Below, one piece after another: positions 39,400 to 53,700 of a stretch of DNA of 64,000 bases. The DNA is from Theocolax elegans (lineage: Eukaryota > Arthropoda > Insecta > Hymenoptera > Cerocephalidae). Under the pieces are notes generated by a model. That model made no database searches and was not told the origin of the DNA. It was given only the letters and a program-made list of their open reading frames with translations. The stretch covers positions 58,037,623 to 58,101,622 of the forward strand of contig CM047429.1 of assembly GCA_026168455.1 (NCBI GenBank), written 5' to 3'. The stretch's first letter is position 1; each line of letters opens with the position of its first letter. A program made the translations under genes and the position numbers.

Positions 39400-39890
39400 G
39401 TATATATCTTATAAGGCGAGCACTCGTGTATACAGTTTCTGACCCGAGAAGAGCATATACGTGTGTGCGCGTGTAAGAAAGGAAGAAAAGGGGAGGACCC
39501 TAACCAAGGGTTTTTGTGTAAGCGCGAGGATGCAACGGCCAACATGTGCGGGCCACATGCTCGCACCTCTCCATAACCAAACGCGAAAGAAAGAGGGAAA
39601 GAGAGAGAAAGATATCCGTTCAGCATCTTGCGAGTACGAGTCGATGCCGTCTATATACTTGCTTGTATTCACTCGTACGGGTAGCATAGGGCATTGTCGC
39701 ACCAAAGTTCTCTCTTGGCACCCGATTTTTCTCTACCAGCCCGCTTCGTGGGAAACTCGAAGCGAAAGACCCTACTTCTTTCTTCTTTTTTTTCGGCCAT
39801 GTGCCTTATCCCTGTCACCGGAGAACGATGCGCATTGCCCCCGTTTGCGACATATCTTTCTCTTTTTCTCTTCGCGGATTTCACCACTTT
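39400..39890. promoter_or_regulatory. GC/CT-rich island
   Basis: Composition differs sharply from the flanks. ORFs on both strands (the longest is the 148-codon plus ORF at 39461-39907) are low-complexity and unlike any family I know. It is possibly a promoter or enhancer, without specific motif support. Confidence 0.25.
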
Positions 39891-39909
39891 TTTTTTCATA
39901 CGTATAATA

Positions 39910-42655
39910 TTTTACATCTTTCTATATATCGCCTTTTTCAAATCGTAAATACACAGTTACGAATTATATCGTCGTGGTTCGTTATATTTATCTTTTCAAT
40001 GAAAGTATCGAATTAGAAAATTGTATATTTTTAACACCGTTCGAACTACCTATACATTTATTTGATGGCGTTCAACCAGAATATGTTTCTTATGCAAATA
40101 AACATTTTATACGTGAATTCTTTTCATTTAGGTATACAATAGAACCTTAATGAAGTGAAATATCTTTATCTACAATTAAGATAATAAAACAAGTAATATA
40201 CGTGGAAACGTCTAAAAAAATTTAATTGGTGAGAGGAAATGAAGGTAGTACTTGAAGTATAAAAAAATATAAAAATCTTGATAAACATAGTAAATTTTAT
40301 TAATAATTACCGTGATACAGTGTACAATAAAAATACGAACAAATAAACCTAAGTGTTTGACTTTTTATTAAAGAAGAAAAAAGTTATCAATAAACCAGTA
40401 TAATTTATTATAAGTATATATATATACAAATTCCTATTTACCATATCATTAAAAATAATCTCGACTCCAGCTCACTTCTTTCGATCGTCAATGTAAAATA
40501 ACAAAAATTTAAATTCAATGCAGTCTCGACTAAAACAGTCATTAAACCTGAATACTAAAATCTAACGGATACTCGTGATAATCTTATACCAATGTGTATG
40601 TATGTATACATATAAATGTTTATAAGTTATTTTTACATATACATATTCAGAAAATTATAGTACGTATACTTACTGATTCTCGTATACACAGAGAAAATAA
40701 GTCTCGAAAAACACGTTAAATATATTACAATTTTTAAGGAACAATGACAAATCGATGACACAAATCAAAGAATCGTAAAATAAAATAGTCCGCTAATGTT
40801 TGACCATACAACCGGTTTCCCTCATAAAAACTGGCAATGACAGCCGGATCATCGGTTAGAACTAACGGTATGTATACACGTGTGTGTGTGTATATATATG
40901 TATATATATTCTTGCGTCCTCGATGAATAGCTCATTTATATATATATTAAAATCGTTATATATATAGGAAAAGAAAAAGTATAGGCACAGGTGACCTATG
41001 CGGCATTCCAAAAACTGGATCAAAATAAACAACATTTTTGTCGATACGTATATTTGTGTGTACAGTGTTATAATAGCCGACCTTACCGTTACCGATCTCC
41101 TTGCTCGCTGCACACACGATCTGTTTACGAAAAGTCACGTAACTCAAGACCTCGTGGCTCGAATCACCGCGGAGGGCATTTTTTTACGTTGAGAGAGTAG
41201 TACAGAAATAGAGAAGAGGTTTGCGGTAAGTGTATATACGATTGTTCGTATATTCATTCTGAAACGTGTTATCTTAAAAGCGATATTTCTTTTTACCCTT
41301 ATGTGAAATTACACGTTTAATCGAATTAAGAATTGCTCCAATTTGGGAATCTAATAGACATCTGTATCTCATACAGAGCCTTATAGGAAAATTTTTTTTA
41401 ACTTACCTTCCGGATTTTGATGGAAATGGATTCAAAGTGAGGATAGTTCATATATAAGAATAATCGTATGCGCTAATCAAAATTAATAATTATATTTTAC
41501 GCAAAAGAATAATTTTTCAAGCATCGTCTCTACCAAAAGGTTTTTATTTCGTATGCACATATATATATATATACACGTATACCGTATCCGTTTCTTTCTT
41601 CTCCTTCGTTACCAGTTCCTTCTATAGCGAACCGCTCGCCGGTCTACATACACGGGCGTGTCCGCAAAAATCTGAGCTGCCGAAGCGAAAAGGAGGTCGA
41701 TTCGTCTGGAAGCCGCGTGGTGAATCATCTTTTCCCTATATAAAGTGCAAAATTGTTCGATTCTTCTTTTTTTTTTCCTTTTTTTCACTCTTCGACTCTT
41801 TGCTTTGTTTCGCGCATTATGTTTTTACCTTATAATGCACTTGACGATGATGTGGTATGGTAGAAAGTGCATTTTATTGGCGTCAATTGCCGTCCATGTT
41901 CGTTTTATGTGATGGGTCGTCGATTTCGTTGTATTAATCGATGATCGAGTGGTTTTAAACTTTTCTTTTTCTCTTGATGTTTCTTTATTTTTATACACGC
42001 ATAAGATGAGTACTGCACATTATTGATTGACTGAATTTACATTTTTCTTTAACCTCAATAAAATTAAAATGTTATACGTTAAGAATTAATATTTTATTTT
42101 GTCATCAATAGTTATAAGTTGTTATTGATAATGCATTTAGAATATATTAGGTGTAATCATAACTTACTTTAGTAACTCTCTAAATTCTGAAGAGTGAATT
42201 TTTTAAATAGTGATTTTTTTTACTCTTCAATTGAGTGGCTAGTGCAATCACTCGTTTTAAATTCATTTTGTTAGCAAATAATACGTAAAAGAGTAAAAGT
42301 TCTCTTTTTTCATTATGACACTTTTAAGAGTGAAATCTTCTAATAAATGACTTATGTACACTTGTATTCAATAATTAATACATTACTTTCAAAAAATGGT
42401 TATAACATTGTACTTATCTAAAATTACTTTACAGTTTAGTAAACTTTATGGAATCTTTCAAGGTGACAGCTGATTCTCATTTCGAGGTTAGTATGAATCG
42501 ATAAAAATTTACTTACTTTAATTACAAACCGACAAACTTATTCGTTTATTGGTATTATTAACGGAATAATGCAATAAATATTAATAAAGTTCCGACATTA
42601 TTCGATCAGGGTGTAACAAATAAGGACGATTCGAAATATATATAGCAAAAACGTA
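39910..42655. other. AT-rich non-coding DNA with a possible splice donor at about 41.2 kb
   Basis: A GTAAGT donor consensus lies at 41226-41231 after a modestly GC-rich patch (41.05-41.22 kb). A second GC-richer patch lies at about 41.58-41.72 kb. No coding exon was recognised. Confidence 0.4.
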
Positions 42656-42658
42656 ATA

Positions 42659-42721
42659 TGGCGCAAGCGGTGACGTGGAGAGTTCCAGGTTCGAATCCCA
42701 ACGTCTGGTGCAGATTTTTTT
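42659..42721 (+). ncRNA. tRNA-like Pol III fragment (A box, B box, T-run terminator)
   Basis: TGGCGCAAGCGG (42659-42670) fits the tRNA A box and GGTTCGAATCC (42688-42698) is a perfect B box. A run of seven Ts (42715-42721) could end Pol III transcription. The boxes are about 15 bases closer than in a complete tRNA, and neither the acceptor nor the T stem pairs properly. It is therefore not a functional tRNA. It is more likely a truncated tRNA pseudogene or the head of a tRNA-derived SINE. Confidence 0.4.
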
Positions 42722-42724
42722 CAT

Positions 42725-45700
42725 TATTTCATGTATTCTATTTAATTCTAGAAAATATTTACTTAATAAATTAAAATATCTAAATGCTAAATATAATAGA
42801 AAAAATAAACAAATGTGACCCTGCGAGCATCATCTACAAAATACATTTTTCCTTATACGGATTTTTTTCATGATTTAAACATTTTTATAATAAGACTTTC
42901 CATAACCGTATTGTACAGATAAATTATTTTAGAATGTTAATTAATAATACTATTATTTATTGTAATTTAAAAATCATTTGACAGTTTTAAGTATCATCAT
43001 GTTATTTTTAAACATTTCTTGAGTGTCTTATTAACAGGATGTGATTAATTTATAGTAATTTTGTGATTTATTGATGAATTTAACTTTTTAAATATCAGTA
43101 CAGTATGATTTTTATATTTCTCCAACTACAATGAACTCGACAATGAACTAATTATATCAAGAGTGTATCGACATATTCGTAAAATAAAATAACAATAATA
43201 ATTATAAATTATTTACAATCGCATATATGTATAGTATTGAATGCGTGAAACAAAATGAATCATTCAAGATAGCTGAAAATAACTAAAAATATAATATTTC
43301 AGAGCAAACGATTTCCTACCGGTTTTTTTTTCATATCGGTTAATTGTGCGTTATCCAAGCGTATACTCGCTTCTTTATGTCAGTTTATCGACTTAAGACA
43401 CGGTTTGTTCAATGTTGGAGTACTTGTTGAGCGTTGTACAAAGTGTATTATTCATCTTATCGGCAAACTTATCAAGAAAGAAACGCTGAAATTTTTTTAT
43501 TTCAAGAAGGAAAAAAAAACGTGTGATACTAAACTCGTGTAACAGCAGTAGCTATATATACATGCTTATCGATGAATGAGTTTATATGATTTAAAACGTT
43601 ACATATTTACGTAACATTAAAATATTATTCTCATTCGAATTAAAATTATAATTTAACGCATAAAAAGTATCGCAGTAGCCTTAAAAGAAATCGCGTTAAT
43701 AAACAATGACACACGGAATGAAAAATAATTTTATTTAACAGCGTATTTATCTCATAATTTGCGACTCTTAGATAATGATATACTATCGAGTACATCGCGC
43801 AACTATAAAAAAAAATGGGTACAAAAAATGTGGGACGAAAAATTTCATGAGACTGAGAATTTAAGATTGAGGAGGAAAAAAAAATGTTATAGGCTGTCCA
43901 AATCCGTAATCTAACGTACATAACTAGGCGTCAGACGTTTCCAGAAGGCCGAATTTTCCGGCGGAGCTTCTCCTTAATCTTATCGGGCGTGACCCATACG
44001 TCGCCTCGATATAAAATACCGCCGAGCCAGCACATTTTGTGTTAAAAACGGGCCATTCGAATCAACTGAAATTCTCCGGTTCTTTTTGTACTCCCGTTTT
44101 CTTATCTGTAATTATGAAGATAGTCGAGTGCAACGGAAGCATTAGATCGTTTTTTTTTCCTTTTTCATTTATTTCTTTCATTGCCACGTTTTAAAGAACG
44201 AGATGTTCTAATATACCCATGCATATATTCATATATAAATATTTTAGTTTTTTTCACATCTTATTAAATTTAATTGTTTAATAGCTACAATTAATTTTTA
44301 TCGTTATATTAAATATTATTAACAATGCTCTCATCAGTAGATTTGGATAAATAATTTTCTTCCAGAAGAAATAAGTGATCATACAACGTCGAAAGAAAAC
44401 TAAGATAAATAAATAAATAATTGTCGTTAAATATTAACGCCTATAAATATTATTTATATTATAATAGATTTTATTCAATATTCGATGCATATATAAATGT
44501 AAATTTCATCAAAAATTTAAATCTTTATTTTTAGATCTCAAAAAAACGTTTATTAGTCATGGGTCAGGCCTTTCCTTTTATTACCCAACTCTCCGGACGC
44601 ATCACATAAATTTTAACCTGATTCATGCAACAAGTATTTTTTCGTATTCTACAATATACATATATACACACTCGAATCACAGAATGGATGAAAAAAGTTA
44701 AAAAAAATGCATCGATACATTTATATCAATTTACCAAGAAAACCATTGAAAATAAAATTCTCGGTAGACATGTATGAACTTTACATATAATATGTACATG
44801 TATACTTATAAGACTGATGAGAATGTTCTTAGCGTTTCGTAGAAGTAAAAGGGCTATAAATCACGAGGATTTAACGCATAATCACTTTGTCTGACACATG
44901 TCAAAAAATTATTCGATGTTTAAATAGCTCTCGAAAATGACCCTTGTTGTACCTTTACTTTGTAATTAGATTCATTTTCCATTTGTCTTTTTAATTCAGT
45001 AGACTCATTATTACAACAAAATATATGTGTACTAACAATGTTTTTAAGGCAATTATTAGCCAAAACTGTAAAAAATATCATACGCAATCCTTGCAATGTA
45101 AAGCACATATCATTCATCGATTATATATCTAATTTTGCATACAACGATAAATTTTTATTAAAATTGACAAAAAATGGATTATTATACAATATAGTGCAAA
45201 CTCGCGCTACTGCCGATAATACCGTTCTCCTAATCAAATACGAGTGTTTGCCAGGTGGATTTATCTTGTGTCTGTGTGCGTGTGTGTGCGCGTGCGTGCG
45301 ATTATCTCGTGCGCTCATAAATTCAACGCGTGGTGTGCGGTCCGAGGTTCAACTTAGAAGCTTATTTTATATATATATATGTATATTATATTTTAAATAT
45401 ACCATTGGTACTTCTGACTCAAATTTCGTTTCTCTTTTTTGTTATTGTTAAATTGACGATTGCACCTGCGCATTTCCAACACTTTTTTCTTTATATCACA
45501 TCGAGAAATATATACAAGTATATATAAATTATTCATTTATATCTAGGAATAAAATCGAGCGTGTATATATCTTTACAAGCGGTTAAATTTATGCTGTTAG
45601 CCAATTAATCCTTGCCGTTGTACGATAAAAATAACTGGATTGTGTGTTGCGGAGTACCTATATATATTGTATATTATCATAATTTATATGTGGCTAGCGT

Positions 45701-46135
45701 AATGATCCTAATGATTGATAATTGCAGTTGGTTTCTTATATATGCGACTGAACGTTACGCGTTTATTATTACGCTTAAACCGCGATATTATTGTAATAAT
45801 AAATACACTTGGTACATTTACCTTTTTTACACCGCGCTAATAATGCAGTTTGCTATATGTATATTAAACCGATTGTTTGCAGTATATAATGGAAATTTAG
45901 ACGATATTATCATCTAAATTTGTCATCTGTAGTTCATCGAGTAAATAAATAATGTAGAGCAACGCACGGTGTAATTCGGTCTACGTACTCGATCAGCAAA
46001 TAGAAAGAAAGAGGAAGCCCCAAATAATTAGAGAGCCGAGGGGTTAAAAAGAGCGGCAGTAAGGCTATAAAGGACAATGTAAAAAGAAGAAGAAGTGGAA
46101 GAAGAAGTAGAATAAGGAGAAAAAGAAGGAGATGG
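42725..46135. other. AT-rich non-coding DNA
   Basis: Long, evenly AT-rich, with short TA and poly-A tracts. ORFs such as the 137-codon plus ORF at 45038-45451 show no recognisable domain and include repeat translations. Confidence 0.5.
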
Positions 46136-46139
46136 AGAA

Positions 46140-46340
46140 AAAAAAGGTAGGTGTAGCAAGCGAGTATAAGCTCGCTCGAAGGAACTTGGCACGCGCGAGA
46201 ACCGCGGCTTGGCGATTCCCGCTTGGCAACAGGAGCATACTTTGCCTCGCGCGACGCCGCCACGCCGCGTCGACCGGCGTTTTAAAGGGACGAGAATCGC
46301 TCACCCGACTCTCTCCTCTCTATATATGCGCTTTGTATAG
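46140..46340. promoter_or_regulatory. GC-rich island with paired TTGGC motifs
   Basis: The block holds a short palindrome AGCGAG-TATAA-GCTCGCT and repeated TTGGC cores (near 46187, 46209 and 46222), which resemble NFI half-sites. No reading frame with a recognisable product overlaps it. Confidence 0.25.
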
Positions 46341-46673
46341 ACATAAGTATATACGTTTTATTTAACCACGCGAGATGACGTTGGATCTTTTTGTGTCCTA
46401 TACAATTAACTAATTACTTTTGTTAACTTCCATTAACAATTACATTACTAATTTACTATAAATTCATATAAATTTAATTACACTCATTTTATTTATTTTT
46501 TATAATTAATATATATACAACTATTAATTTTAAAGTACGTATGTATAAAATTTTGTTATGAATGAAATAACGTGTTGCATAATGCAGAATATATATATAT
46601 ATTAAGATTATATAAATTAATTATAAAACTGGTATATATTTTAATTAAATAATACATTAATTGTAACTAGAAT

Positions 46674-47727
46674 TTTGTTCGTACACTTACCGTTATCAAA
46701 TGCGGAAGATTTTAAATACATTTTTCAATATCACTTGCATACCTATGTGAGATAACACATGACGTTTTGAATGTAAAAAAAAATAGAAAAAAAACTAACT
46801 GATATATCCATGAATTTTCCGTTATTCCCTCCATTAATTACCTTGAACCCAAGTTTATTATCTTTTTTCAAGGAGAGTAAGAAAAACGACATATCTCCTT
46901 TAATTCTTCATCGTCGAGATACGTACAGCGTGAAAATTTATCTCGGTTTCTCCCTCGTGTTGGAAATGTCGATAAGTCGCTTAGCGCGGATGGTATGAAA
47001 TCCGAGATGCCAAAAAAAAAGAAGAAACTAAGATACATAAATTAAGTACGTAGAAAAGAATTTTCACTGTCAAAGGTAAGTATGTATCAGTAGATAAGTG
47101 AGAAAAAAATAATGCAAGATTAAATTGCGAGAGACGCGAAGAGAACTGTTCGACGGCTCGAACACGTGTTCGATAAAAGAAAAATAGTTGATGGCTCGGA
47201 TATGCGTAATAAATAAAAAAAATCTTCTTCAATTAATTTAAAAATAAAAACTGATAATAATTATTATTCTTATATCCAACGAAAAGAATGAATATTTTAC
47301 ACGTACTGAAAAATCTTCAGCTGTATATGCATACGTAAGTAGAAAAGTAAACGTTGCGAAGGAAGGATCGGAACGAAATGTCGCGGGTCAAACAAAAGAA
47401 ATGGTGAGTAACCACCCTTGGTGGATAAAGTCTAAGGTCTATATACGCTTAACCCGCGCGTTTGCGATCGAACGGGAGCAGCAGCCGCGGGCTCGCGCAA
47501 CAGGCGCGCTGAGAGCACCGGAGAGAAGGAACGCCGCACGAGTTGGTCGCCACGTCGTATAGCAGCTGGTCAAACAACTCCCGAGCCTGTTTTGCGGCTC
47601 TCCGGACTCGATTCCCTATATATCTTGCATGAGCGCAGGTTCCCAATTTTTACGCTGTACCTGTATATATATACATTTCATTCTTTCTTTCTTTTTTATC
47701 TCTACACGGCGCATGGTCCGCTTTATC

Positions 47728-47766
<39 letters not shown>

Positions 47767-48731
47767 CCTCTCTGGCCATTCTGCCATCTGCCAATTTCGA
47801 ACACTCCTTTTTCGCTGTCTCGAAAATTGAGAGACTGAGATAGAGAGACAGAGAGACTGCTATAACGATATAGATACATATATAGGTATATACATGGGAG
47901 TTTGCAAGGGTGTAATATAGTTGATGTTATATATCGATTGCTTTAGGGGCCACCTGTGGTGTCTCCGGGGTGGTGATCTTCTCTCTCGATTAAATTTAAT
48001 TTAATCAATGCCAGAAGCTATGTTTATCACGCTTTTCTTTTTCTATAGTTCCACTTAGTTTGAAGGAGTTTTTCAACATTTAACACTTATAATATCTCAC
48101 GTTTACAATTGTTTAAGAGGATGCTTGTCTTTCAAAAGTAACACACTTATTGAAAATATCAATTTTTGTTTTAAATTTACATATACAAATTTTATTATTT
48201 CAATGTACACTATTCTATTGTTAAAATCCTAATTTTTCTGATTTCGGTAAATTATTATGTGATACTCAGATCTTTGATCAAGGATCTAAGAACTCTATGC
48301 TCATCTGAAATATATTCATAAGCGTAAAAATATTATTGAATCCAAGAATCGCTGTGACATTGAGTACGTATGTGTATTATCAATTTCAATCCAGTATCTC
48401 ATCTTCTTAATAAAGCTATTGTATGTAGGTATCATCAGTTATACACTAATGACTAAGAACTTAATCATCATGATGTTATACTTTATTATTACATTAGTCA
48501 CACATTTATGATTAAACCGATCACTCGAGGTGTTAAAATATAATCTCTAATTAATAATTTATACAAATAATATAATTCAATATATATTAAAAATTCTAGT
48601 AATAATAAATCATATGTCAATAAAGTTAAAATAAATCCAATACATAGCTATATCTAAAGTGGTGAACCCACCGTATGCAATTGTATTATAACGTACAAAT
48701 AAAATTTTGTAATTATCAATGTATATATATA
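46674..48731. repeat. Tandem duplication, copy A (2,058 bases)
   Basis: The segment starting TTTGTTCGTACACTTACCG is repeated directly in copy B immediately to the right with no spacer. Differences are few: single-base indels in A runs, a CT run of 29 against 25 bases, and small substitutions around 47.2 kb. It contains a GC-rich island (about 47440-47650), the CT run 47731-47759, and a short ATG-to-donor stretch (47378-47403). Several ORFs occur identically in both copies (for example a 65-codon minus ORF, 47646-47449), but none has a known domain. Confidence 0.97.
47440..47650. promoter_or_regulatory. GC-rich island inside copy A, promoter-like
   Basis: A CTATATACGC TATA-like motif is followed by a CpG-rich block and then a second TATATATA stretch and a CT run. 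The duplicate lies about 2,053 bases to the right. No recognisable coding sequence is present. Confidence 0.3.
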
Positions 48732-49783
48732 TTTGTTCGTACACTTACCGTTATCAAATGCGGAAGATTTTAAATACATTTTTCAATATCACTTGCATAC
48801 CTATGTGAGATAACACATGACGTTTTGAATGTAAAAAAAATAGAAAAAAAACTAACTGATATATCCATGAATTTTCCGTTATTCCCTCCATTAATTACCT
48901 TGAACCCAAGTTTATTATCTTTTTTCAAGGAGAGTAAGAAAAACGACATATCTCCTTTAATTCTTCATCGTCGAGATACGTACAGCGTGAAAATTTATCT
49001 CGGTTTCTCCCTCGTGTTGGAAATGTCGATAAGTCGCTTAGCGCGGATGGTATGAAATCCGAGATGCCAAAAAAAAAGAAGAAACTAAGATACATAAATT
49101 AAGTACGTAGAAAGAATTTTCACTGTCAAAGGTAAGTATGTATCAGTAGATAAGTGAGAAAAAAATAATGCAAGATTAAATTGCGAGAGACGCGAAGAGA
49201 ACTGTTCGACGGCTCGAACACGTGTTCGATAAAAGAAAAATAGTTGATGGCTCGGATATGCGTAATAAATAAAAAAATCATCTTCAATTAATTTAAATAT
49301 AAACACTTGTAATAATTATTATTCTTATCCAACGAAAAGAATGAATATTTTACACGTACTGAAAAATCTTCAGCTGTATATGCATACGTAAGTAGAAAAG
49401 TAAACGTTGCGAAGGAAGGATCGGAACGAAATGTCGCGGGTCAAACAAAAGAAATGGTGAGTAACCACCCTTGGTGGATAAAGTCTAAGGTCTATATACG
49501 CTTAACCCGCGCGTTTGCGATCGAACGGGAGCAGCAGCCGCGGGCTCGCGCAACAGGCGCGCTGAGAGCACCGGAGAGAAGGAACGCCGCACGAGTTGGT
49601 CGCCACGTCGTATAGCAGCTGGTCAAACAACTCCCGAGCCTGTTTTGCGGCTCTCCGGACTCGATTCCCTATATATCTTGCATGAGCGCAGGTTCCCAAT
49701 TTTTACGCTGTACCTGTATATATATACATTTCATTCTTTCTTTCTTTTTTATCTCTACACGGCGCATGGTCCGCTTTATCCCT

Positions 49784-49815
<32 letters not shown>

Positions 49816-50781
49816 CCTCTCTGGCCATTCTGCCATCTGCCAATTTCGAACACTCCTTTTTCGCTGTCTCGAAAATTGAGAGACTGAGATAGAGAGACAG
49901 AGAGACTGCTATAACGATATAGATACATATATAGGTATATACATGGGAGTTTGCAAGGGTGTAATATAGTTGATGTTATATATCGATTGCTTTAGGGGCC
50001 ACCTGTGGTGTCTCCGGGGGTGGTGATCTTCTCTCTCGATTAAATTTAATTTAATCAATGCCAGAAGCTATGTTTATCACGCTTTTCTTTTTCTATAGTT
50101 CCACTTAGTTTGAAGGAGTTTTTCAACATTTAACACTTATAATAACTCACGTTTACAATTGTTTAAGAGGATGCTTGTCTTTCAAAAGTAACACACTTAT
50201 TGAAAATATCAATTTTTGTTTTAAATTTACATATACAAATTTTATTATTTCAATGTACACTATTCTATTGTTAAAATCCTAATTTTTCTGATTTCGGTAA
50301 ATTATTATGTGATACTCAGATCTTTGATCAAGGATCTAAGAACTCTATGCTCATCTGAAATATATTCATAAGCGTAAAAATATTATTGAATCCAAGAATC
50401 GCTGTGACATTGAGTACGTATGTGTATTATCAATTTCAATCCAGTATCTCATCTTCTTAATAAAGCTATTGTATGTAGGTATCATCAGTTATACACTAAT
50501 GACTAAGAACTTAATCATCATGATGTTATACTTTATTATTACATTAGTCACACATTTATGATTAAACCGATCACTCGAGGTGTTAAAATATAATCTCTAA
50601 TTAATAATTTATACAAATAATATAATTCAATATATATTAAAAATTCTAGTAATAATAAATCATATGTCAATAAAGTTAAAATAAATCCAATACATAGCTA
50701 TATCTAAAGTGGTGAACCCACCGTATGCAATTGTATTATACGTACAAATAAAAATTTTGTAATTATCAATGTATATATATA
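48732..50781. repeat. Tandem duplication, copy B (about 2,050 bases)
   Basis: This direct repeat of copy A has very high identity, judged by eye over the whole unit. The right end falls in a TA microsatellite (50772-50794), which also exists in shorter form at the A/B junction and may mark the breakpoint. The GC-rich island recurs at about 49493-49700 and the CT run at 49784-49808. Confidence 0.97.
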
Positions 50782-50799
50782 TATATATATATATGTAAC

Positions 50800-53700
50800 A
50801 TCTTTAGATGTGTGGACGAAAAAAACGCTATACAAGCGCAACATTAAAATATTCGTCTACTTCGATTAACCGTTTCACCGAGCCTTTCGACGGGCTATTT
50901 TCGACTGCGCGCTCCTCACGCTCGTTTGTGTGCGTGCATTACTCCTCGAAGTTTATCTTCCGTGAAGAAACCAGTTATTCGAGACTTCAAAATGGTTGAC
51001 GCATATACACACAGACACACGGGTGCTCACGCATTAAATGTGTATGCGAGTACTCGAGAAGATTTTAATATTAAACTACTTCGAAAAACTCGACTCGAGG
51101 TGAAAAAAATAAATAACCACAACGATCAAGAAATTCACTGTTCGCGATGGACGATCGGGACAGCGCGCAAACTCCACTTGAATTACAGAATATAACTCAA
51201 ATATGAAAATCGAATATTCATATTTCAGTGTGTATACGCAGCATATATCGAAGAACGATTTTCCAATGAGCCTTACGGTTTTTATTTAACACGTACCCGT
51301 TTGCAGTAAACGTTTATATTATATATCTACATTCAGATGTTTCATTTTAATCGTGATTTATTTATATCATTACCATAATTATTAGTGAATTACGTATCTA
51401 CAGTTTTTTGCTTACTCGTAGATATAATAGTGCTAAAAAACATGTTTTGAAATGAAGTGTTTCTTTTAAATTTACGAATTTGGGGGGAAAATTTATTTTT
51501 GGATTAATATAGATTCGATTTTATTTTATAGCCAATCTTCGATATATGTAAAATTAGTTGAAACTAAATTGCGGTGATTGAACATATAGCGGTTACGTGC
51601 TGTAAAAATTTCAGGTGATTTTATCGATCAGTATTTGATAATAGAAAAAATTAGTTTTCTATGGCAAACGTTTTCGGACATACAAAGCTATCAATTCCCT
51701 TGAAATTTCAGGTAAAGGTAGTTTATGTGGTATAATAATGGTTATAACTACCCCTATATTTTTTCAGCTCAAAAGGCGTGTATTTATCGAAGTATTTAAG
51801 CATTATACATTTTATATAGCATTTTTGATTGCTCACATTTCTGAATCGAATCGGTCAAATTGGTTGAAAAATAGTCGTAGTAATGGGATGCAATAAGGTC
51901 TGTATTGTATAATAATTTCAGAACGATTCATCAAGTATTTCTTGACAAAAAAGTCATAATATAAAAGTTTTTTATTTTGAAAAATTTATATTGAATATTA
52001 TATGTAGCTATTTTAAAACTTCTCCAAAACATGTTTCAAAATACTTGCAATATGCTGTATTTTTTGGTTCCTGTATAAAATCCTGCATAAAAAAATATAG
52101 ACTTCGAAGTAAGATAATTAGTAGTACTTCTCTATTTTTTTATATTCGTGTTATTCAAATTTAGACATTTTCAAAAATATTTTTAGAGCAATTTTTTTCG
52201 TAACAATAATTTTTGTGTGCAATTTTAACATTTTTTCACATGTTTTTAATTCATTTTATCATAAACAGTTTTAATAACGTTGAATATGTTTATTAGGATT
52301 AGTTAAATTTTATATTGGAATGATATATTAGATATAGAGGAGAAATACATTAATTTTAAAGATTTTTTTATTAAAAAAAATTATTTTTTAAGGACAAACA
52401 TTGTGAGTATACTTGTATTTTAACTGTTTAGAATACGCTACACTGAATGATGACTAATGCTGTTAAGCAGCAGTGGTCAATATTTTTAAAAATACCAATG
52501 TAATTGTTCAACTTGGTTCGCTCATCAATACATGTGTATATTTAATGAAATTGTTAACCAATTTTTTTAAACGATCACTTCTGTAAAATTTTCGTATTTA
52601 GCTAAATATCCCTTGTGCACTTTTATTAGATTTTTAGTTAAATGTTTTTATGTATGATTTTATAAACAATACTTTTAGTATATAAATATGAATATTAAAC
52701 GTTATTATTAAATTAAGTATATGCAACTGAAATCTACCCGGTTTTTTATACACCGAAACCAAATCTATTCATATTTCTAGCTTCAATCTTATACTTGGCC
52801 GCTGTGCAAGTCTCGAAAATCTCAACTTCAAAAATCTCTCGAGTAATCCAATATCATGAAACTTCTATTCGCGTATAGTATTTTATACATAATACTCGAT
52901 CAAAGAAATTTGAGCGATGCATCCGGGATAACCTTGAACCCATAGTGACTAGATCTTACACAGGTATAGATATAGATATATATATATATATATACTTTCA
53001 CCTTCTCTTTTCTTCTGATCCGACGTTTTCGCGCGCGGGGCCTCGAATTGCCAACACTCGAAGGTCTCAAGCATACATGGAGCAAGTTCGTCGACCTTCG
53101 TTCTATATCGAAAACGCGGCGCATGGAGGTCACTCGGCAAGGTGCCTCGCATATATATATATATATATAAAACTTACTTGTGTATATATATATATATACA
53201 CAGACATATATATATACATATATACTTGTACGCAAAAGCACCAAAAAACCGGCTCTCACCCGCTGATCGAGAATATCGGGAGAGAAAGATGCTTCGGACG
53301 TTTTAGAAAGGATTTTTTTTTCAGGTCCTTAATTTCTTATTTTTTTTTATTTCCTCCTTTGGAGTTGGCTGCATCACTTTACTGGTTGAGTAAATTTTTT
53401 CGGTTGGTTTTGGTAGAGAGTCTTTGATTTCGAGATTTACTTCAGTCAAGAATTCTTTTTAGTATACAATTTCTACATACAACAGTTTTAGTTTAAAGTA
53501 GATGGAAACTGTAAAAATTTTATTTTCGAAGGTGTCGAGCTCTTAGTAAACAATTACATATATTTATATTTTACGCAATTATAATTACACAATATTGTTC
53601 AGTGTGTAACAAGTTATAGCTGTTTTAATAATTTTTTTTTCTTAACTCAATAAAATAATGGGTACATTAAAATAAAGGAATATATAATAAATAATTTTGC

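Noticed and set aside
39461..39907. 148-codon plus-strand ORF
   Set aside because: Low-complexity Phe/Ser/Arg composition with competing ORFs in several other frames; no family resemblance.
46674..46682. Match to the start of miR-375 (TTTGTTCGT), also at 48732
   Set aside because: Similarity stops after nine bases and no hairpin partner is present.
52946..52954. Match to the miR-279 seed (TGACTAGAT)
   Set aside because: The bases after the seed differ and no complementary arm lies within 80 bases on either side, so no hairpin forms.
52945..53427. 160-codon plus-strand ORF
   Set aside because: Much of it is translated TA/TG microsatellite; no domain and no codon signal.
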